Source: Paenarthrobacter histidinolovorans
GTDB lineage: Bacteria > Actinomycetota > Actinomycetes > Actinomycetales > Micrococcaceae
Reading direction: 5' to 3'
NCBI RefSeq assembly: GCF_014647595.1
Contig: NZ_BMPM01000009.1
Location: 124,001-188,000 of the forward strand
DNA: 64,000 bases
Made by a program: the position numbers and the translations under genes. Under the pieces are notes generated by a model. It saw nothing but the letters and a program-made list of their open reading frames with translations, was not told the DNA's origin and did not search any database. Of the stretch, positions 18,011-27,046 are shown piece after piece. The first letter of the stretch is position 1, and each line of letters opens with the position of its first letter.

Positions 18011-18607
18011 ATGAGTGCCGGGAACAACGCTTTCAGGCGGAAGCTGGAGCGCGGGGCCGAACTTCGGGCCGTCCGTGGCTGGGGCGGCAATGCGGAGGAA
18101 GACGCGGAGATCGAAGCCGCCGATGCCGAAGAACGCGAGAAGCGCCGGAAGGTGGATGATGCCGCCCGCGTCGAATACCTGATCCGCGACGCCATGAACC
18201 AAGGGAAGTTCGACAACCTGAAGTACGCGGGAAAACCGATCCCCGGGCTCGGTGAGCACTACGATCCCGACTGGTGGGTCAAGGGACTCATCCAGCGCGA
18301 GCGGCTGAGCGGGATCGGCCCTCCTGCCATTTTGCTGCGGATCGAAGACGCCGAACTGGACGCGAAGCTTGATCAGCAATACACGGAGAAACAAGTCCGG
18401 GACATCCTCGAGGACTTCAACAAACGCGTGATCGAGGCCCGTCGGCAGCTTCAAGGCGGCCCGCCGGTCATCACGAAACTCAGGGATGTGGACGCCGAAC
18501 TCGAACAGTGGCGGCAGCGGCGCGCGGCGGCCTCCCCGCCGGAACCGGAACCGCAGGCGCCGGCCAAGCGGACCTTTTGGCAGCGCCTCTGGAACGGCAC
18601 CGGCTAA
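18011..18607 (+). CDS. DUF1992 (DnaJ-homologue C28-like) protein
   Basis: 198 residues. The DUF1992 core is at about residues 55-125, with VEYLIRDAMNQGKFDNL, GKPIPGL and YDPDWWVKGLIQRE; the rest is charged helix (RRQLQGGPPVITKLRDVDAELEQWRQRR) ending in a short hydrophobic-aromatic tail (TFWQRLWNG). The function of the family in bacteria is unknown. ATG at 18011 has GAGGAGGT 10 bases upstream; a longer in-frame start exists but reads through the palindrome and looks non-coding. It is convergent with the ammonium transporter gene. Confidence 0.8.
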   Translation: MSAGNNAFRRKLERGAELRAVRGWGGNAEEDAEIEAADAEEREKRRKVDDAARVEYLIRDAMNQGKFDNLKYAGKPIPGLGEHYDPDWWVKGLIQRERLSGIGPPAILLRIEDAELDAKLDQQYTEKQVRDILEDFNKRVIEARRQLQGGPPVITKLRDVDAELEQWRQRRAAASPPEPEPQAPAKRTFWQRLWNGTG

Positions 18608-18673
18608 CCCAACCGGGTAGCAGTTGACGTCGTTCTCAGCGCTCAAAACGGCCTGAACTGCTACCTGCTTGGG
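18608..18673. repeat. 66-bp intergenic palindrome, family 1 copy A
   Basis: Arms starting CCCAAC-N3-GTAGCAG and ending CTGCTAC-N4-TTGGG. It is the same length as, and aligns without gaps to, the element at 41635-41700 (47 of 66 positions identical). It begins at the base after the DUF1992 stop codon. Confidence 0.75.
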
Positions 18674-18687
18674 CGGTGCGCACACAA

Positions 18688-18729
18688 CAGCAGCCGACGG
18701 CGGAACCCGGGTACCGCCGTCGGCTGCTG
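18688..18729 (-). terminator. Terminator of the ammonium transporter gene
   Basis: Perfect 16-bp arms (18688-18703 and 18714-18729) with a 10-base loop, just past the amt stop on the minus strand, followed on that strand by TTGTGTG. Confidence 0.85.
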
Positions 18730-18745
18730 TTTGATGGTGGTGCCG

Positions 18746-20071
18746 TTATGCGAAGCTGTCTTCCTTGGCTTCCGGAGTGGCCGCGGCGGGCTTGCCCTTG
18801 AGCAGCGCAGACAGGTGCGCCTGCTGCTGGCGGAAGTGGCCGTGGGCGGTGAGACCGAACTCGTAGGCGGACTCGGCGTGCTGGGTAAGGTCGACGCCGG
18901 TGATTTCATGCTCGCGGGGAACGCGGAAGCCGATGGTCTTGTGGATGATCCGGCCAATGACCAAGGTACCCACTCCGGACAGGGCAATGGTGATCAGAAC
19001 AGCCACGATCTGCGCGATCAGCTGCTGCGGGCCACCGCCGTACAGGAGCCCACCTGCCACGCCATCCTGCGGGAAAGCGATAAAGCCCAGGGAAAGAGTT
19101 CCGATGACACCTGCACCGAAGTGCACCCCTACAACGTCAAGGGAATCGTCGAAACCGAACTTGTACTTCAGGTCAACGAACACAGCGCAGGCAGCGCCGG
19201 CCACGAGGCCCAAGCCAACAGCGGCGAGCGGGCTGATGTTGGCGCAGGAGGGCGTGATCGCAACCAGGCCAGCCACCACACCGGACGCTGCGCCCAGGGA
19301 AGTGGGGTGCCCGTGACGGATCTTCTCCACCACCAGCCAGCTCAGCATCGCGGCGGCAGGAGTGACCAATGTGTTGACCCAGATCAGGCCGGCCTGCTCG
19401 GCGGTGGTTGCCGCGCCGCCATTGAAACCGAACCAGCCGAACCAAAGAATTGCTGCGCCGATCATGATGAACGGAACGTTGTGGGGACGGTGGTTGGGGT
19501 CCTTGGCGAATCCGTGGCGCTTTCCCACGATCAATGCGAGGACGAAAGCGGCAGTTCCCGAGCTGACCTCCACCACGGCGCCGCCGGCGAAGTCGATGAC
19601 CTGGCCGAAGACTTCCGTCACGGCCCCACCGGCGCTCATCAGGCCGCCACCCCACACCATGTACGCCAAGGGGCAGTAGACAACCGTAATCCAGATGGGC
19701 ACGAACAATGCCCAGGCGCCGAACTTGGCCCGGTCGGCAATGGCGCCGCTGATGAGGGCAACAGTGATGATGGCGAACGTTGCCGCGAAGGTGGCCTTGA
19801 TGAGATCGGGCGTGCCCACCAGATCCTGCAGGCCGAAGTGTGCGAAGGGATTGCCGAACAACCCCAGGAAGCCGTCGCCGGTGGTCATCGAGTAGCCCCA
19901 CAGGACCCACACCACGCCCACGATCCCTGCGGAGATGAAGCTCATCATGATCATGTTCAGTGCTGCCTTGGCGCGGGTCATGCCGCCGTAGAACAGGCCG
20001 AGGCCAGGAGTCATGAAGAGCACCATTGCCGCCGACAACATCATCCAGACGTTCTGCGCAGAGATCTCCAC
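18746..20071 (-). CDS. amt: Ammonium transporter, Amt family
   Basis: 441 residues, eleven membrane helices. Conserved marks: MTPGLGLFYGGMTRAKAALNMIMMSF at the start of helix 1-2, DFAGGAVVEVSSGTAAFVLAL (the hydrophobic pore region with the first conserved histidine position altered to Val), and DDSLDVVGVHFGAGVIGTL (second pore histidine). It takes up ammonium under nitrogen limitation. No glnK or glnD lies next to it, unlike the usual nitrogen operon. GTG at 20071 has AAGAAGGGA 6 bases upstream. A GlnR-like box lies about 110 bases upstream. Confidence 0.88.
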   Translation of the reverse strand: MEISAQNVWMMLSAAMVLFMTPGLGLFYGGMTRAKAALNMIMMSFISAGIVGVVWVLWGYSMTTGDGFLGLFGNPFAHFGLQDLVGTPDLIKATFAATFAIITVALISGAIADRAKFGAWALFVPIWITVVYCPLAYMVWGGGLMSAGGAVTEVFGQVIDFAGGAVVEVSSGTAAFVLALIVGKRHGFAKDPNHRPHNVPFIMIGAAILWFGWFGFNGGAATTAEQAGLIWVNTLVTPAAAMLSWLVVEKIRHGHPTSLGAASGVVAGLVAITPSCANISPLAAVGLGLVAGAACAVFVDLKYKFGFDDSLDVVGVHFGAGVIGTLSLGFIAFPQDGVAGGLLYGGGPQQLIAQIVAVLITIALSGVGTLVIGRIIHKTIGFRVPREHEITGVDLTQHAESAYEFGLTAHGHFRQQQAHLSALLKGKPAAATPEAKEDSFA

Positions 20072-20180
20072 CTGCGTTCCCTTCTTTCAAGCCTGTCCGA
20101 AACGAGCCGTGATTCATCCGGCTCCCGTAAGCCCCCCGATCAATATTCGGTGAGCTATGTTTCCGACTCAGAAGAGCTAA

Positions 20181-20196
20181 GTTGCGGGTAAGTTAC
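20181..20196 (-). promoter_or_regulatory. Candidate GlnR box
   Basis: On the minus strand it reads GTAAC-TTACCC-GCAAC, close to the actinobacterial GlnR pattern GTnAC-N6-GaAAC, upstream of amt. It matches expectation for nitrogen control. Confidence 0.4.
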
Positions 20197-20245
20197 AGAA
20201 ATCTCCCGTTCGTGAAGATCAGGTCACTGGCATGTTTCGGGAATG

Positions 20246-21505
20246 TTAACGGCGCTTCTCCCGGGGTCCGGCCGGGTAGCCGCCCCGCCTGCTGGCGATG
20301 ATGATGACCAGGGCGATCGCCGTGGGCACTGCCGCCGCCAGCGGTACAAGTTGGGCGCCCACGGTGGTCAGGGCGAGGGCTCCGTAAACGGCCCCGACGG
20401 CGATCCCCAGTTGGATGGTCACCACCGTGAGGCCGTTGGCAGCGTCCTTGTGCTCGCCACCGGCGCGGAGAATCGCCGCCTGGTTGTAGATACCTACCGC
20501 GCCGAATGCGATACCCCACAGCGTCATGAGGCCGAACGCCCCCACCCAGGTGCCGCCCAGCGCCGGCAGCAGGGCGAACGTGAGGGTCAGGAGCCCGACG
20601 GCGGCAATCACCGATGCGCGTGGACGGGAGTCAGCGGTCATGCCGGCAATCCAAATGCCCACGAGGCTCGCGATTCCAACCACGGAGAGGGAGATGCTGG
20701 TGGCGGATTCCGGCAGCCCGGATGCCAGCAGGAACGGCGCCACGTAGGTGAACAGGGTGAAGTGGGCCAGAAGCAGCAGGGGCCAGGCGATGGCCACCGC
20801 GATGACTCCCGGCAATTTCATGGCCGCACGCAGGGACGGAGTCTTCTGGCTGGCGTTGTCGTGGGCGCCCGGAAGGAGCCAGAAGGCCAACCCGGCCAAC
20901 AGCACGCCCACGCCCGCAAGAACCAGGAAGGAAGCACGCCAGGACATCAGCGATCCCATGAGCGTACCGATCGGAGCCCCCACTGCCAGCGCGATGCTGT
21001 TGCCGCTGAACACCACAGCCATGGCTTTGCCCACGGAGTGTGCCGGAACGATCCGGGCAACATAGGGCGCCATGCTGGACCACAGCATGCCGTGCGCGAT
21101 CCCGCCAAGGAGCCTGGCCCCAATGGCCCAGCCCAATGCAGGGCTCAACGCCAGCAGGACATTGCTGAGAGCGAAGGCCAGCACGGTGGCGATCAGCAGC
21201 GTCTTCCGGGGAACCCGGCCGGCCAGGAACCGGGATAGCGGGAGGGCCGTGAAAACGATGACCGCTGCATAGACTGCGGTCAGTGAACCCACCGCAGACT
21301 CGTCCACTCCCAGATCACGGCTGATTTGTGGGAGCAGACCCGAGGGCAGGAGCTCTGTGGTCACAGCGGTGAAGCCAGCAGCAGCAAGAACCAGGAGGCC
21401 GCCCCAAGGGATCCTGGTGGGGCGGTGGCTCACTGACGGGTCCTGTGGCGTAACCACGTCCGGTCCGGTGGCGTGGTGGGCGTCAGCCACGGCAGGGTCC
21501 TGCAT
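20246..21505 (-). CDS. MFS exporter, DHA1 type
   Basis: 419 residues with twelve helices. The signature is degenerate (RFLAGRVPRKTLL between helices 2 and 3), as in the DHA1 family of drug, sugar or purine exporters; MTADSRPRAS is the counterpart after helix 6. The N-terminal 25 residues are hydrophilic. The likely job is proton-driven export of a small molecule. ATG at 21505 was preferred to a TTG one codon earlier, with GAGGAGA about 9 bases upstream. It is divergent from the glutamine amidotransferase gene, 147 bases away. Confidence 0.8.
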   Translation of the reverse strand: MQDPAVADAHHATGPDVVTPQDPSVSHRPTRIPWGGLLVLAAAGFTAVTTELLPSGLLPQISRDLGVDESAVGSLTAVYAAVIVFTALPLSRFLAGRVPRKTLLIATVLAFALSNVLLALSPALGWAIGARLLGGIAHGMLWSSMAPYVARIVPAHSVGKAMAVVFSGNSIALAVGAPIGTLMGSLMSWRASFLVLAGVGVLLAGLAFWLLPGAHDNASQKTPSLRAAMKLPGVIAVAIAWPLLLLAHFTLFTYVAPFLLASGLPESATSISLSVVGIASLVGIWIAGMTADSRPRASVIAAVGLLTLTFALLPALGGTWVGAFGLMTLWGIAFGAVGIYNQAAILRAGGEHKDAANGLTVVTIQLGIAVGAVYGALALTTVGAQLVPLAAAVPTAIALVIIIASRRGGYPAGPREKRR

Positions 21506-21652
21506 CAAAAATGTCTCCTCTGGGATTAGTCGCGATTGGGGGCGTTAGCGCGAACAATCACAACGCTACGCAATGAAGTCCCGCGGAGGGAGTGTCTGTC
21601 AGTCCTACCCATTCACTTGGAAAGTGACGGCGTGCTCACGCAGACTGGGCCT

Positions 21653-22387
21653 GTGAAGCCGTTCCTGTTGCTGGCCACCCGGGCCGAAGATGCTGCCGCC
21701 GATGACGAGTACCAGGCGTACCTCCGGTACTGCCGCCTGAAACCGGAGGAACTGGTCCGTGTGCGCTTGGAATCCGGCCCCATGCCGTCCCTTGAGTTGG
21801 AGGACTTTTCCGGCGTGATCGTTGGCGGCAGTCCCTACACCTCCAGCGATCCTGTGGAGGAGAAGGGCCCCGACCAGCTCCGGGTCGAGGCGGAACTTTC
21901 AGAGTTTCTGGACCGGATCGTGGCCGCGGATTTTCCGTTCCTGGGTGCCTGCTACGGTGTCGGGACCCTGGGTGTGCACCAAGGGGCGGTCATTGACCGC
22001 CGCTTCGGAGAACCAGTGGGCGCAACGGAGATCAAGCTGACCGGGGACGGCGAACACGATCCCATGCTTCAGGGTGTCCCGCACACCTTCGAGGCCTTCG
22101 TCGGTCACAAGGAGGCGTGCAGCAAACTGCCGCCGAACGCAGTGCTGCTTGCAAGTTCCGCAGCCTGCCCGGTGCACATGTTCCGCATCAAGAACAACCT
22201 CTACGCAACCCAGTTCCATCCTGAGCTCGACGCCAACGGGCTCATCACGCGGATCAACATCTACAAGAACGCCGGATACTTCCCGCCCCACGAAGCCGAC
22301 GAACTCATCGAATCCGCCCGGCGCTCCTCGGTGAAGGAGCCCATGCGCGTGCTGCGGAACTTCACCGGCCTCTACGCACGCCAGTAA
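21653..22387 (+). CDS. Class I glutamine amidotransferase
   Basis: 244 residues. The catalytic triad is clear: Cys100 in FLGACYGVG, and His189-Pro-Glu191 in TQFHPEL. The family (GMP synthase-like amidotransferases without a synthetase domain) releases ammonia from glutamine, or has turned into a gamma-glutamyl hydrolase for polyamines or similar. The partner is not in this window. The GTG at 21653 gives the usual family N-terminus (MKPFLLLATRAED); earlier in-frame codons are poor. It ends three bases before the convergent PBP gene. Confidence 0.85.
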   Translation: MKPFLLLATRAEDAAADDEYQAYLRYCRLKPEELVRVRLESGPMPSLELEDFSGVIVGGSPYTSSDPVEEKGPDQLRVEAELSEFLDRIVAADFPFLGACYGVGTLGVHQGAVIDRRFGEPVGATEIKLTGDGEHDPMLQGVPHTFEAFVGHKEACSKLPPNAVLLASSAACPVHMFRIKNNLYATQFHPELDANGLITRINIYKNAGYFPPHEADELIESARRSSVKEPMRVLRNFTGLYARQ

Positions 22388-22390
22388 GGA

Positions 22391-24580
22391 CTACGGCCCC
22401 ACCCGCGGTGCTGCCGGACTGGTGGTGGGCTGTGGTGCCGGCGGGGGAGCAGGGGCCGTGAACGGTCCACTCGGGTAGAGCGCGGTGGCTTCCATCATGT
22501 AATTCGCCCACTGCGGGCCGGCGATCATGTAGCCGTCCAGTGATTTATAGAACTTGCCGTTGATCGTGACGTTCTGGCCCGCCCGCTGTTGTCCCGCCGT
22601 CGTGTCCCCAAAGAACGACGCCGTGGCGAGCGCCGTCGTGTACCCGGCCACCCAGGTGGCGCCGTTGTTGTTGGACGTTCCGGTCTTGGCAGCTACCGGG
22701 ACCCTGCTTTGGACCTTGGGTTCGATATACACACCAGAACCCAGTTTGAGTACATCCTGCAGCACCGAGTTGACGCCCCGGGCCACGGCCGGCTTGACGG
22801 CTTCACGGCATTCCGGTGTCTGGGCTTCGTATTCCCTGCCCTGGGCGTCGCTGATCTCCGTGATGGCGATCGGCTTGCAGTAAGTGCCGTCATTGGCGAA
22901 GGTGGCGTAGGCACTCGCCAACACCAGAGGCGCGACGCCGATGGAGCCCAGGAGGTTGCCGATCTGGTGCATGTTGATCGGTGCGTTGTCCAGTCCGCTG
23001 TGCAGGCCGACGGTGTCCACCATCCGTTGGATTCCGCAGAAGTCCAGCTGGGCGGCAGTGGCAAAAGTGGCCGTGTTGATGGAGTTGTAGAGGCCGTAGT
23101 TGATGGGCATCGGGCGGTAGTAGCCGGGGTCGTTGTTCTGCAGGTCGTCATCCGCACCTAGGTTCTGCGCCTTCTGGGCTGTGCTGTAACCGCCAAGAAC
23201 CTTTCCGCAACTGGAACGCCACGGGAAGCCGACGGGGTACACCCTCCGGGAGGCATCCACCACGGCTGTGGGGTTCTTGCCCTCATTGAGCCACTCCGCA
23301 TAGATGAAGGGCTTCATGGTGGATCCGGGCTGGAACCCTCCGGCACCGTTCAGGTCGTAACCGTTCTCGTCCTTCGCGTCCACGTTGAAGTTCAACTGGG
23401 TGTCGAATTTGCCGTCCTGCGGTACGAAGACGGTGTTCTGTGCCATCGCCAAGACCTTGCCGGTGCCGGGCTGCACGGTGGTCATGGCAGCACCCCATTT
23501 GTCCGGGTTATCTCCGGCGGAGGCATCCACCTGTTGCTGGGCGGCGGCCTGGAGCCTGCTGTCCAGCGTGGTGGTGATGGTGAGGCCGCCGCGGTACAGG
23601 AGCCGTTCACGGTCCTGGACCGTGTCACCGTAGGCCTCGTCGTTAAGGATGAGGTGCGAGACGTAATCGCAGAAATACGTGGCAATCGCGGCCCCGGCGC
23701 ATCCTTGGAGGGACGGGGTGATGTTCAATTCCACCGGTGTTGCCACAGCCACCCCATGGTCCACCGCGGTGATCTTGCCTTGTTCGAGCATCCGGTCCAA
23801 TACAAGGTTCCGCCGGGCCAATGCTGCCGCAGGGTCAACCGTGGGGTCGTAGATGCTGGGCCCATTCACCAGGCCGGCCAACAGCGCCGCCTGGGGCAGT
23901 GTGAGGTCCGCGGCCGAGGTGCTGAAGAAGTAACGGGACGCGGCCTCGATTCCGTAAGCGTTCCTGTTGAAGAACACGATGTTCAGGTAACCCTCAAGGA
24001 TCTGGTCCTTGCTGAAGCGTTTCTCCAGTTCCAGGGCGAGTTTGATCTCGCGGAGTTTGTCTCCCACCGTCTTTTCGCCGCTGAGCACTACGTCCTCGGG
24101 GCGGCCCTGTGAAAGCCGGGATTCGTTGAGCACGTTGGTCACGTACTGTTGCGTCAGCGTAGAGGCCCCTTGTTTGGTTCCTTTGGTCAGGTTGGAGGTC
24201 AACGCACGCATGATTCCGTGCGCGTCCACCCCCGGGTGCTCATAGAACCGGCTGTCTTCGATGGCCACGATTGCTTCGCGAATGAACGGCGACATTTCCT
24301 CAAGGGGAACCTTGACCCTGTTCTCCGCGAAAAACGTGGCGATGAGCTGGCCGTCAGCGGTGACCACCTTGCTGGAAAGGGAAGGTGACTCAACATCGAG
24401 CTGGCCGGGAAGGCTCTCGTAGAAACCTATGGACCCACCCACGGTTGTGCTGGTGAGGGCAACCACCGGGACCACGAAGCCGGAGATCAACACGCCGCAG
24501 AGCAGGCTCACGAAGAAGAACCCGAAGACCCTCAAAAGGACCTTTCCCAGACCCAGTGGTCTTCTGTTGTTCCGCGCCAT
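22391..24580 (-). CDS. Class A penicillin-binding protein (transglycosylase/transpeptidase)
   Basis: 729 residues, anchored by a single N-terminal helix (residues 15-42). The transglycosylase domain has EDSRFYEHPGVD and GASTLTQQYV; the transpeptidase has the SxxK serine in GSTMKPF and KTGTSNNN. The C-terminus is Pro/Ala-rich, as in actinobacterial PBP1/PonA proteins. It polymerises and cross-links peptidoglycan outside the membrane. The ATG at 24580 gives a short cytoplasmic tail (MARNNRRPLG); an in-frame ATG at 24652 would add 24 residues. Neither has a strong ribosome binding site. Confidence 0.93.
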   Translation of the reverse strand: MARNNRRPLGLGKVLLRVFGFFFVSLLCGVLISGFVVPVVALTSTTVGGSIGFYESLPGQLDVESPSLSSKVVTADGQLIATFFAENRVKVPLEEMSPFIREAIVAIEDSRFYEHPGVDAHGIMRALTSNLTKGTKQGASTLTQQYVTNVLNESRLSQGRPEDVVLSGEKTVGDKLREIKLALELEKRFSKDQILEGYLNIVFFNRNAYGIEAASRYFFSTSAADLTLPQAALLAGLVNGPSIYDPTVDPAAALARRNLVLDRMLEQGKITAVDHGVAVATPVELNITPSLQGCAGAAIATYFCDYVSHLILNDEAYGDTVQDRERLLYRGGLTITTTLDSRLQAAAQQQVDASAGDNPDKWGAAMTTVQPGTGKVLAMAQNTVFVPQDGKFDTQLNFNVDAKDENGYDLNGAGGFQPGSTMKPFIYAEWLNEGKNPTAVVDASRRVYPVGFPWRSSCGKVLGGYSTAQKAQNLGADDDLQNNDPGYYRPMPINYGLYNSINTATFATAAQLDFCGIQRMVDTVGLHSGLDNAPINMHQIGNLLGSIGVAPLVLASAYATFANDGTYCKPIAITEISDAQGREYEAQTPECREAVKPAVARGVNSVLQDVLKLGSGVYIEPKVQSRVPVAAKTGTSNNNGATWVAGYTTALATASFFGDTTAGQQRAGQNVTINGKFYKSLDGYMIAGPQWANYMMEATALYPSGPFTAPAPPPAPQPTTSPAAPRVGP

Positions 24581-24686
24581 TTCGTGCCAATCCGTTGGGA
24601 TGCCAGGCTGAAAAGTAGCTACAGAATACGTCCGGAACGTCTGTTGTTCCATGGGTCAGGTACCCAATAAAGGTCCCAAATCGGAC

Positions 24687-25187
24687 TCAATCCAGCGGCA
24701 GCGTCACCCGCACGCTGGTGCCCTGCCCAACCGCGGAGTCGATGTTGACTGTCCCGCCGGCGTCGTGGACGGCGATCGACATCAGCAGCAAACCAAAACC
24801 GTGCCTGCGGCCGCTGGGCGCCGCGTGGATCTCGAAGCCGGTTCCGTCGTCCGTGATGGTGAGCTGGATGCCGTGGTAGACGGCGTTGAGGCGGATGGTG
24901 AGTTCGCTGGCGTTCGCGTAGTTCAACGTGTTGCTGAACGCCTCCTGAGCCACGTGGTACAGGAGTCCTGCAGCAGCAGAGGAGATCTCGATGCCGTGGT
25001 GGGGAGTGTGCCAATGGATTGTGACACCGGCGCGGCGGAGCGGTGCGGCGAGTCGGTCGATGCACCCCGCGACACCCAGCGCGTAGAAATCCACGGGGTT
25101 CTGGTCCTGGATGATGCCCTTTACGGCTACCACCTCGTCGACGGCTGCTGACTGTTCCATTGGTTCCCCCACATCGTTGTGCTTCAT
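24687..25187 (-). CDS. Orphan histidine-kinase-type ATPase domain
   Basis: 166 residues, almost all an HATPase_c fold: HVAQEAFSNTLNYANASEL (N box), DDGTGFE (G1), RRHGFGLLLM (G2) and GTSVRVTLPLD at the end. This is the C-terminal end of a NarX-like two-component kinase; the sensor, HAMP and phospho-acceptor helix are missing. No response regulator is beside it. It may be a remnant, an accessory ATPase, or an anti-sigma-like regulator. The start is uncertain: ATG 25187 has no site; ATG 25160 has GGGGGAA close upstream. Confidence 0.75.
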   Translation of the reverse strand: MKHNDVGEPMEQSAAVDEVVAVKGIIQDQNPVDFYALGVAGCIDRLAAPLRRAGVTIHWHTPHHGIEISSAAAGLLYHVAQEAFSNTLNYANASELTIRLNAVYHGIQLTITDDGTGFEIHAAPSGRRHGFGLLLMSIAVHDAGGTVNIDSAVGQGTSVRVTLPLD

Positions 25188-25343
25188 ACCGGAAATTCGT
25201 TGTCGGAGTGCCTTTGTATTGGTATTCCGGCTGATTCCAGCGTGGCGCCGCTACATCAAGGAACCTTTTCGATTGGCTCAAGTTCGCATCAAGTTTGCGG
25301 GGGAGGTTCGCTGTGCTGCTGTCGGTGGGGCACACGGGGGGGG

Positions 25344-25434
25344 AATTCTGCTGGATCATTCGCCTGTTCCCCCTGAAGATCCCCTGAATACCCGGGGCAA
25401 CTTAGGGTGCGATGACGAATGATCCAGCAGAATT
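25344..25434. repeat. Perfect 19-bp inverted repeat
   Basis: AATTCTGCTGGATCATTCG at 25344-25362 is exactly inverted at 25416-25434, with 53 bases between. It lies in the 263-base gap between the orphan ATPase and the surface operon, where I find no gene. Confidence 0.7.
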
Positions 25435-25450
25435 GCACAGGCCACGAAGC

Positions 25451-27037
25451 TTAGCGGCGTCCACCACCGCCGCCCGGGCCCTGGGCCTGCGTGTACTGGC
25501 CCGCCGTCACGGTGCCCTGCTGCTTGGCGCCGTCGACGGATCCGGTGGTGAGGCCTGCTGTGGCCTCGGCGGTGCCTCCCGTGTAAACCGTGTAGCTTGC
25601 GCCGTCGGTAATGGCGGCTGAAGAGAACACCAGGGACGCAATGGTCTTGGTGGTCACGAAGGTCGCCACCACGGCGCCCGAAGAATCCACGATGTGCACC
25701 GGGGTACCTGCCGGCACGGAGGAGTTGAACGTGACCTGCACACCGGACTGTGTGGAGGAGGTCCCGGGGGTCACAGCCATTCCCGCGCTGCCCGCCGCTG
25801 CCACGGTGCCGCCGGAGACGGCGAGTTCACCGTTGACGTCGAGCGCTCCGTTGCCGTCGTTGGTGGGCCCGTTGACCACCACGGTCCCGCCGGAAATGCT
25901 GGCGTTGCCGTTCGAGTCCAAGCCGTCGCCCTGTGAGTTGATGGTGAGCGCGCCGCCGGAAACGTCCACCGAGTAATCGCCCACGGTCTCGCCGCCGCCC
26001 ATCCCGCCGGCCATCCCGCCGCCCATTCCGCCGGAGCCGGAGCTGCTGGAAGTACTCGCCCCGCCGGAAGCGTTCACGCCGTCATCGTTGGATGTGACCG
26101 TGACATTTCCGCCGGAGATTGCGATGTGTTGTGCTTCCAGCCCTTCTTCGGATTTGGCTACGTTCACTGTGCCTCCGGAAACAGTCAGGGTGTTGAATGC
26201 CTTCACTCCGTCGTCGCCGGCGGTGACGGACAGGGAGCCGCCGCTGACCAGCAACCAGCCGCGTCCCTCGTCCGCATCGTTGTCGGCCTTCACCCCGTCG
26301 CCGCCCGCGGTTACCTGGTAGGCGCCGTCCAGGAGTACCGTGTAGTCCTTTCCACGGATGCCGTCGTCTGCTGCGTCCACGGTGACGTTCCCCGAAGCCA
26401 GCACCAGGCCGTCCTTGGAGACGATGCCGTCGTTGTACTTTCCGGTGACCTTCAGGGAACCGGGCCCGGCAATGGTCAGGTCAGCCGTGGAGTAGAGGGC
26501 CGCGTTGGGTGCGTCATCGCCTTGGTCTGCGTAGCTCGAGGCATCGCTCAGGGTGTTGGTGCTGCCGTCTTCCAGGTACATAATCGCTTCGTCGGCGCTC
26601 TGGACCACGAACGGGGATCCGGTGGAGTTGCCCAGTTCCACGCCGTCCAGGATGATTCGAACCGTGTCCGAATCGCCGGCGGCCACCACGATCCTGCCGT
26701 CGCTGAGCGAACCGCTGAGGCGGTAGGTGCCCGCCGCGCTGATGGTGACGGTGTTGCCGTCCACCGCCACTCCAGTGGAGGCCGACGACGTCACTTTGCT
26801 GCCGCCGTCGGACAGGCTGATGGCCACTTCAGTTGAGGCATCCCAGGTGAGGTCGTCATTGTCGTAGTGGGTGTCTTCCTCGATGGTGGCGGCCGTGACG
26901 GCCTGCTGGGTGGCGCTTGTTGTGGATGTGCCGGAAGTGGACGTGGACGATGAGCTGGTGGCGGCGGTGGAGCATCCGGCCAGCGACACAGCGAGGGCGA
27001 CGGCGGCAACGGACAGGGAGGTGCGGAACGAGCGCAT
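25451..27037 (-). CDS. Lipoprotein with Cthe_2159-like carbohydrate-binding beta-helix
   Basis: 528 residues. Signal peptide with lipobox LAGC near residue 22, then a Ser/Thr linker. The body is a long series of beta-helix turns (GGSLSVTAGDDGVKA, GNVTVTSNDDGVNASGG, GGALTINSQGDGLDSNG), as in the Cthe_2159 carbohydrate-binding family, whose founder binds acidic polysaccharides and calcium. A Met/Gly-rich loop (near residue 350) and a Gly-rich tail GPGGGGGRR are odd. It is the last gene of the five-gene operon; ATG has AAGGAA upstream. Probably binds a wall or surface polysaccharide. Confidence 0.8.
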   Translation of the reverse strand: MRSFRTSLSVAAVALAVSLAGCSTAATSSSSTSTSGTSTTSATQQAVTAATIEEDTHYDNDDLTWDASTEVAISLSDGGSKVTSSASTGVAVDGNTVTISAAGTYRLSGSLSDGRIVVAAGDSDTVRIILDGVELGNSTGSPFVVQSADEAIMYLEDGSTNTLSDASSYADQGDDAPNAALYSTADLTIAGPGSLKVTGKYNDGIVSKDGLVLASGNVTVDAADDGIRGKDYTVLLDGAYQVTAGGDGVKADNDADEGRGWLLVSGGSLSVTAGDDGVKAFNTLTVSGGTVNVAKSEEGLEAQHIAISGGNVTVTSNDDGVNASGGASTSSSSGSGGMGGGMAGGMGGGETVGDYSVDVSGGALTINSQGDGLDSNGNASISGGTVVVNGPTNDGNGALDVNGELAVSGGTVAAAGSAGMAVTPGTSSTQSGVQVTFNSSVPAGTPVHIVDSSGAVVATFVTTKTIASLVFSSAAITDGASYTVYTGGTAEATAGLTTGSVDGAKQQGTVTAGQYTQAQGPGGGGGRR

Positions 27038-27046
27038 GGGGTTTCC

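Noticed and set aside
18731..20191. Long plus-strand frame opposite amt
   Set aside because: Shadow of a well-supported membrane protein gene; His/Gly-rich and without domain.
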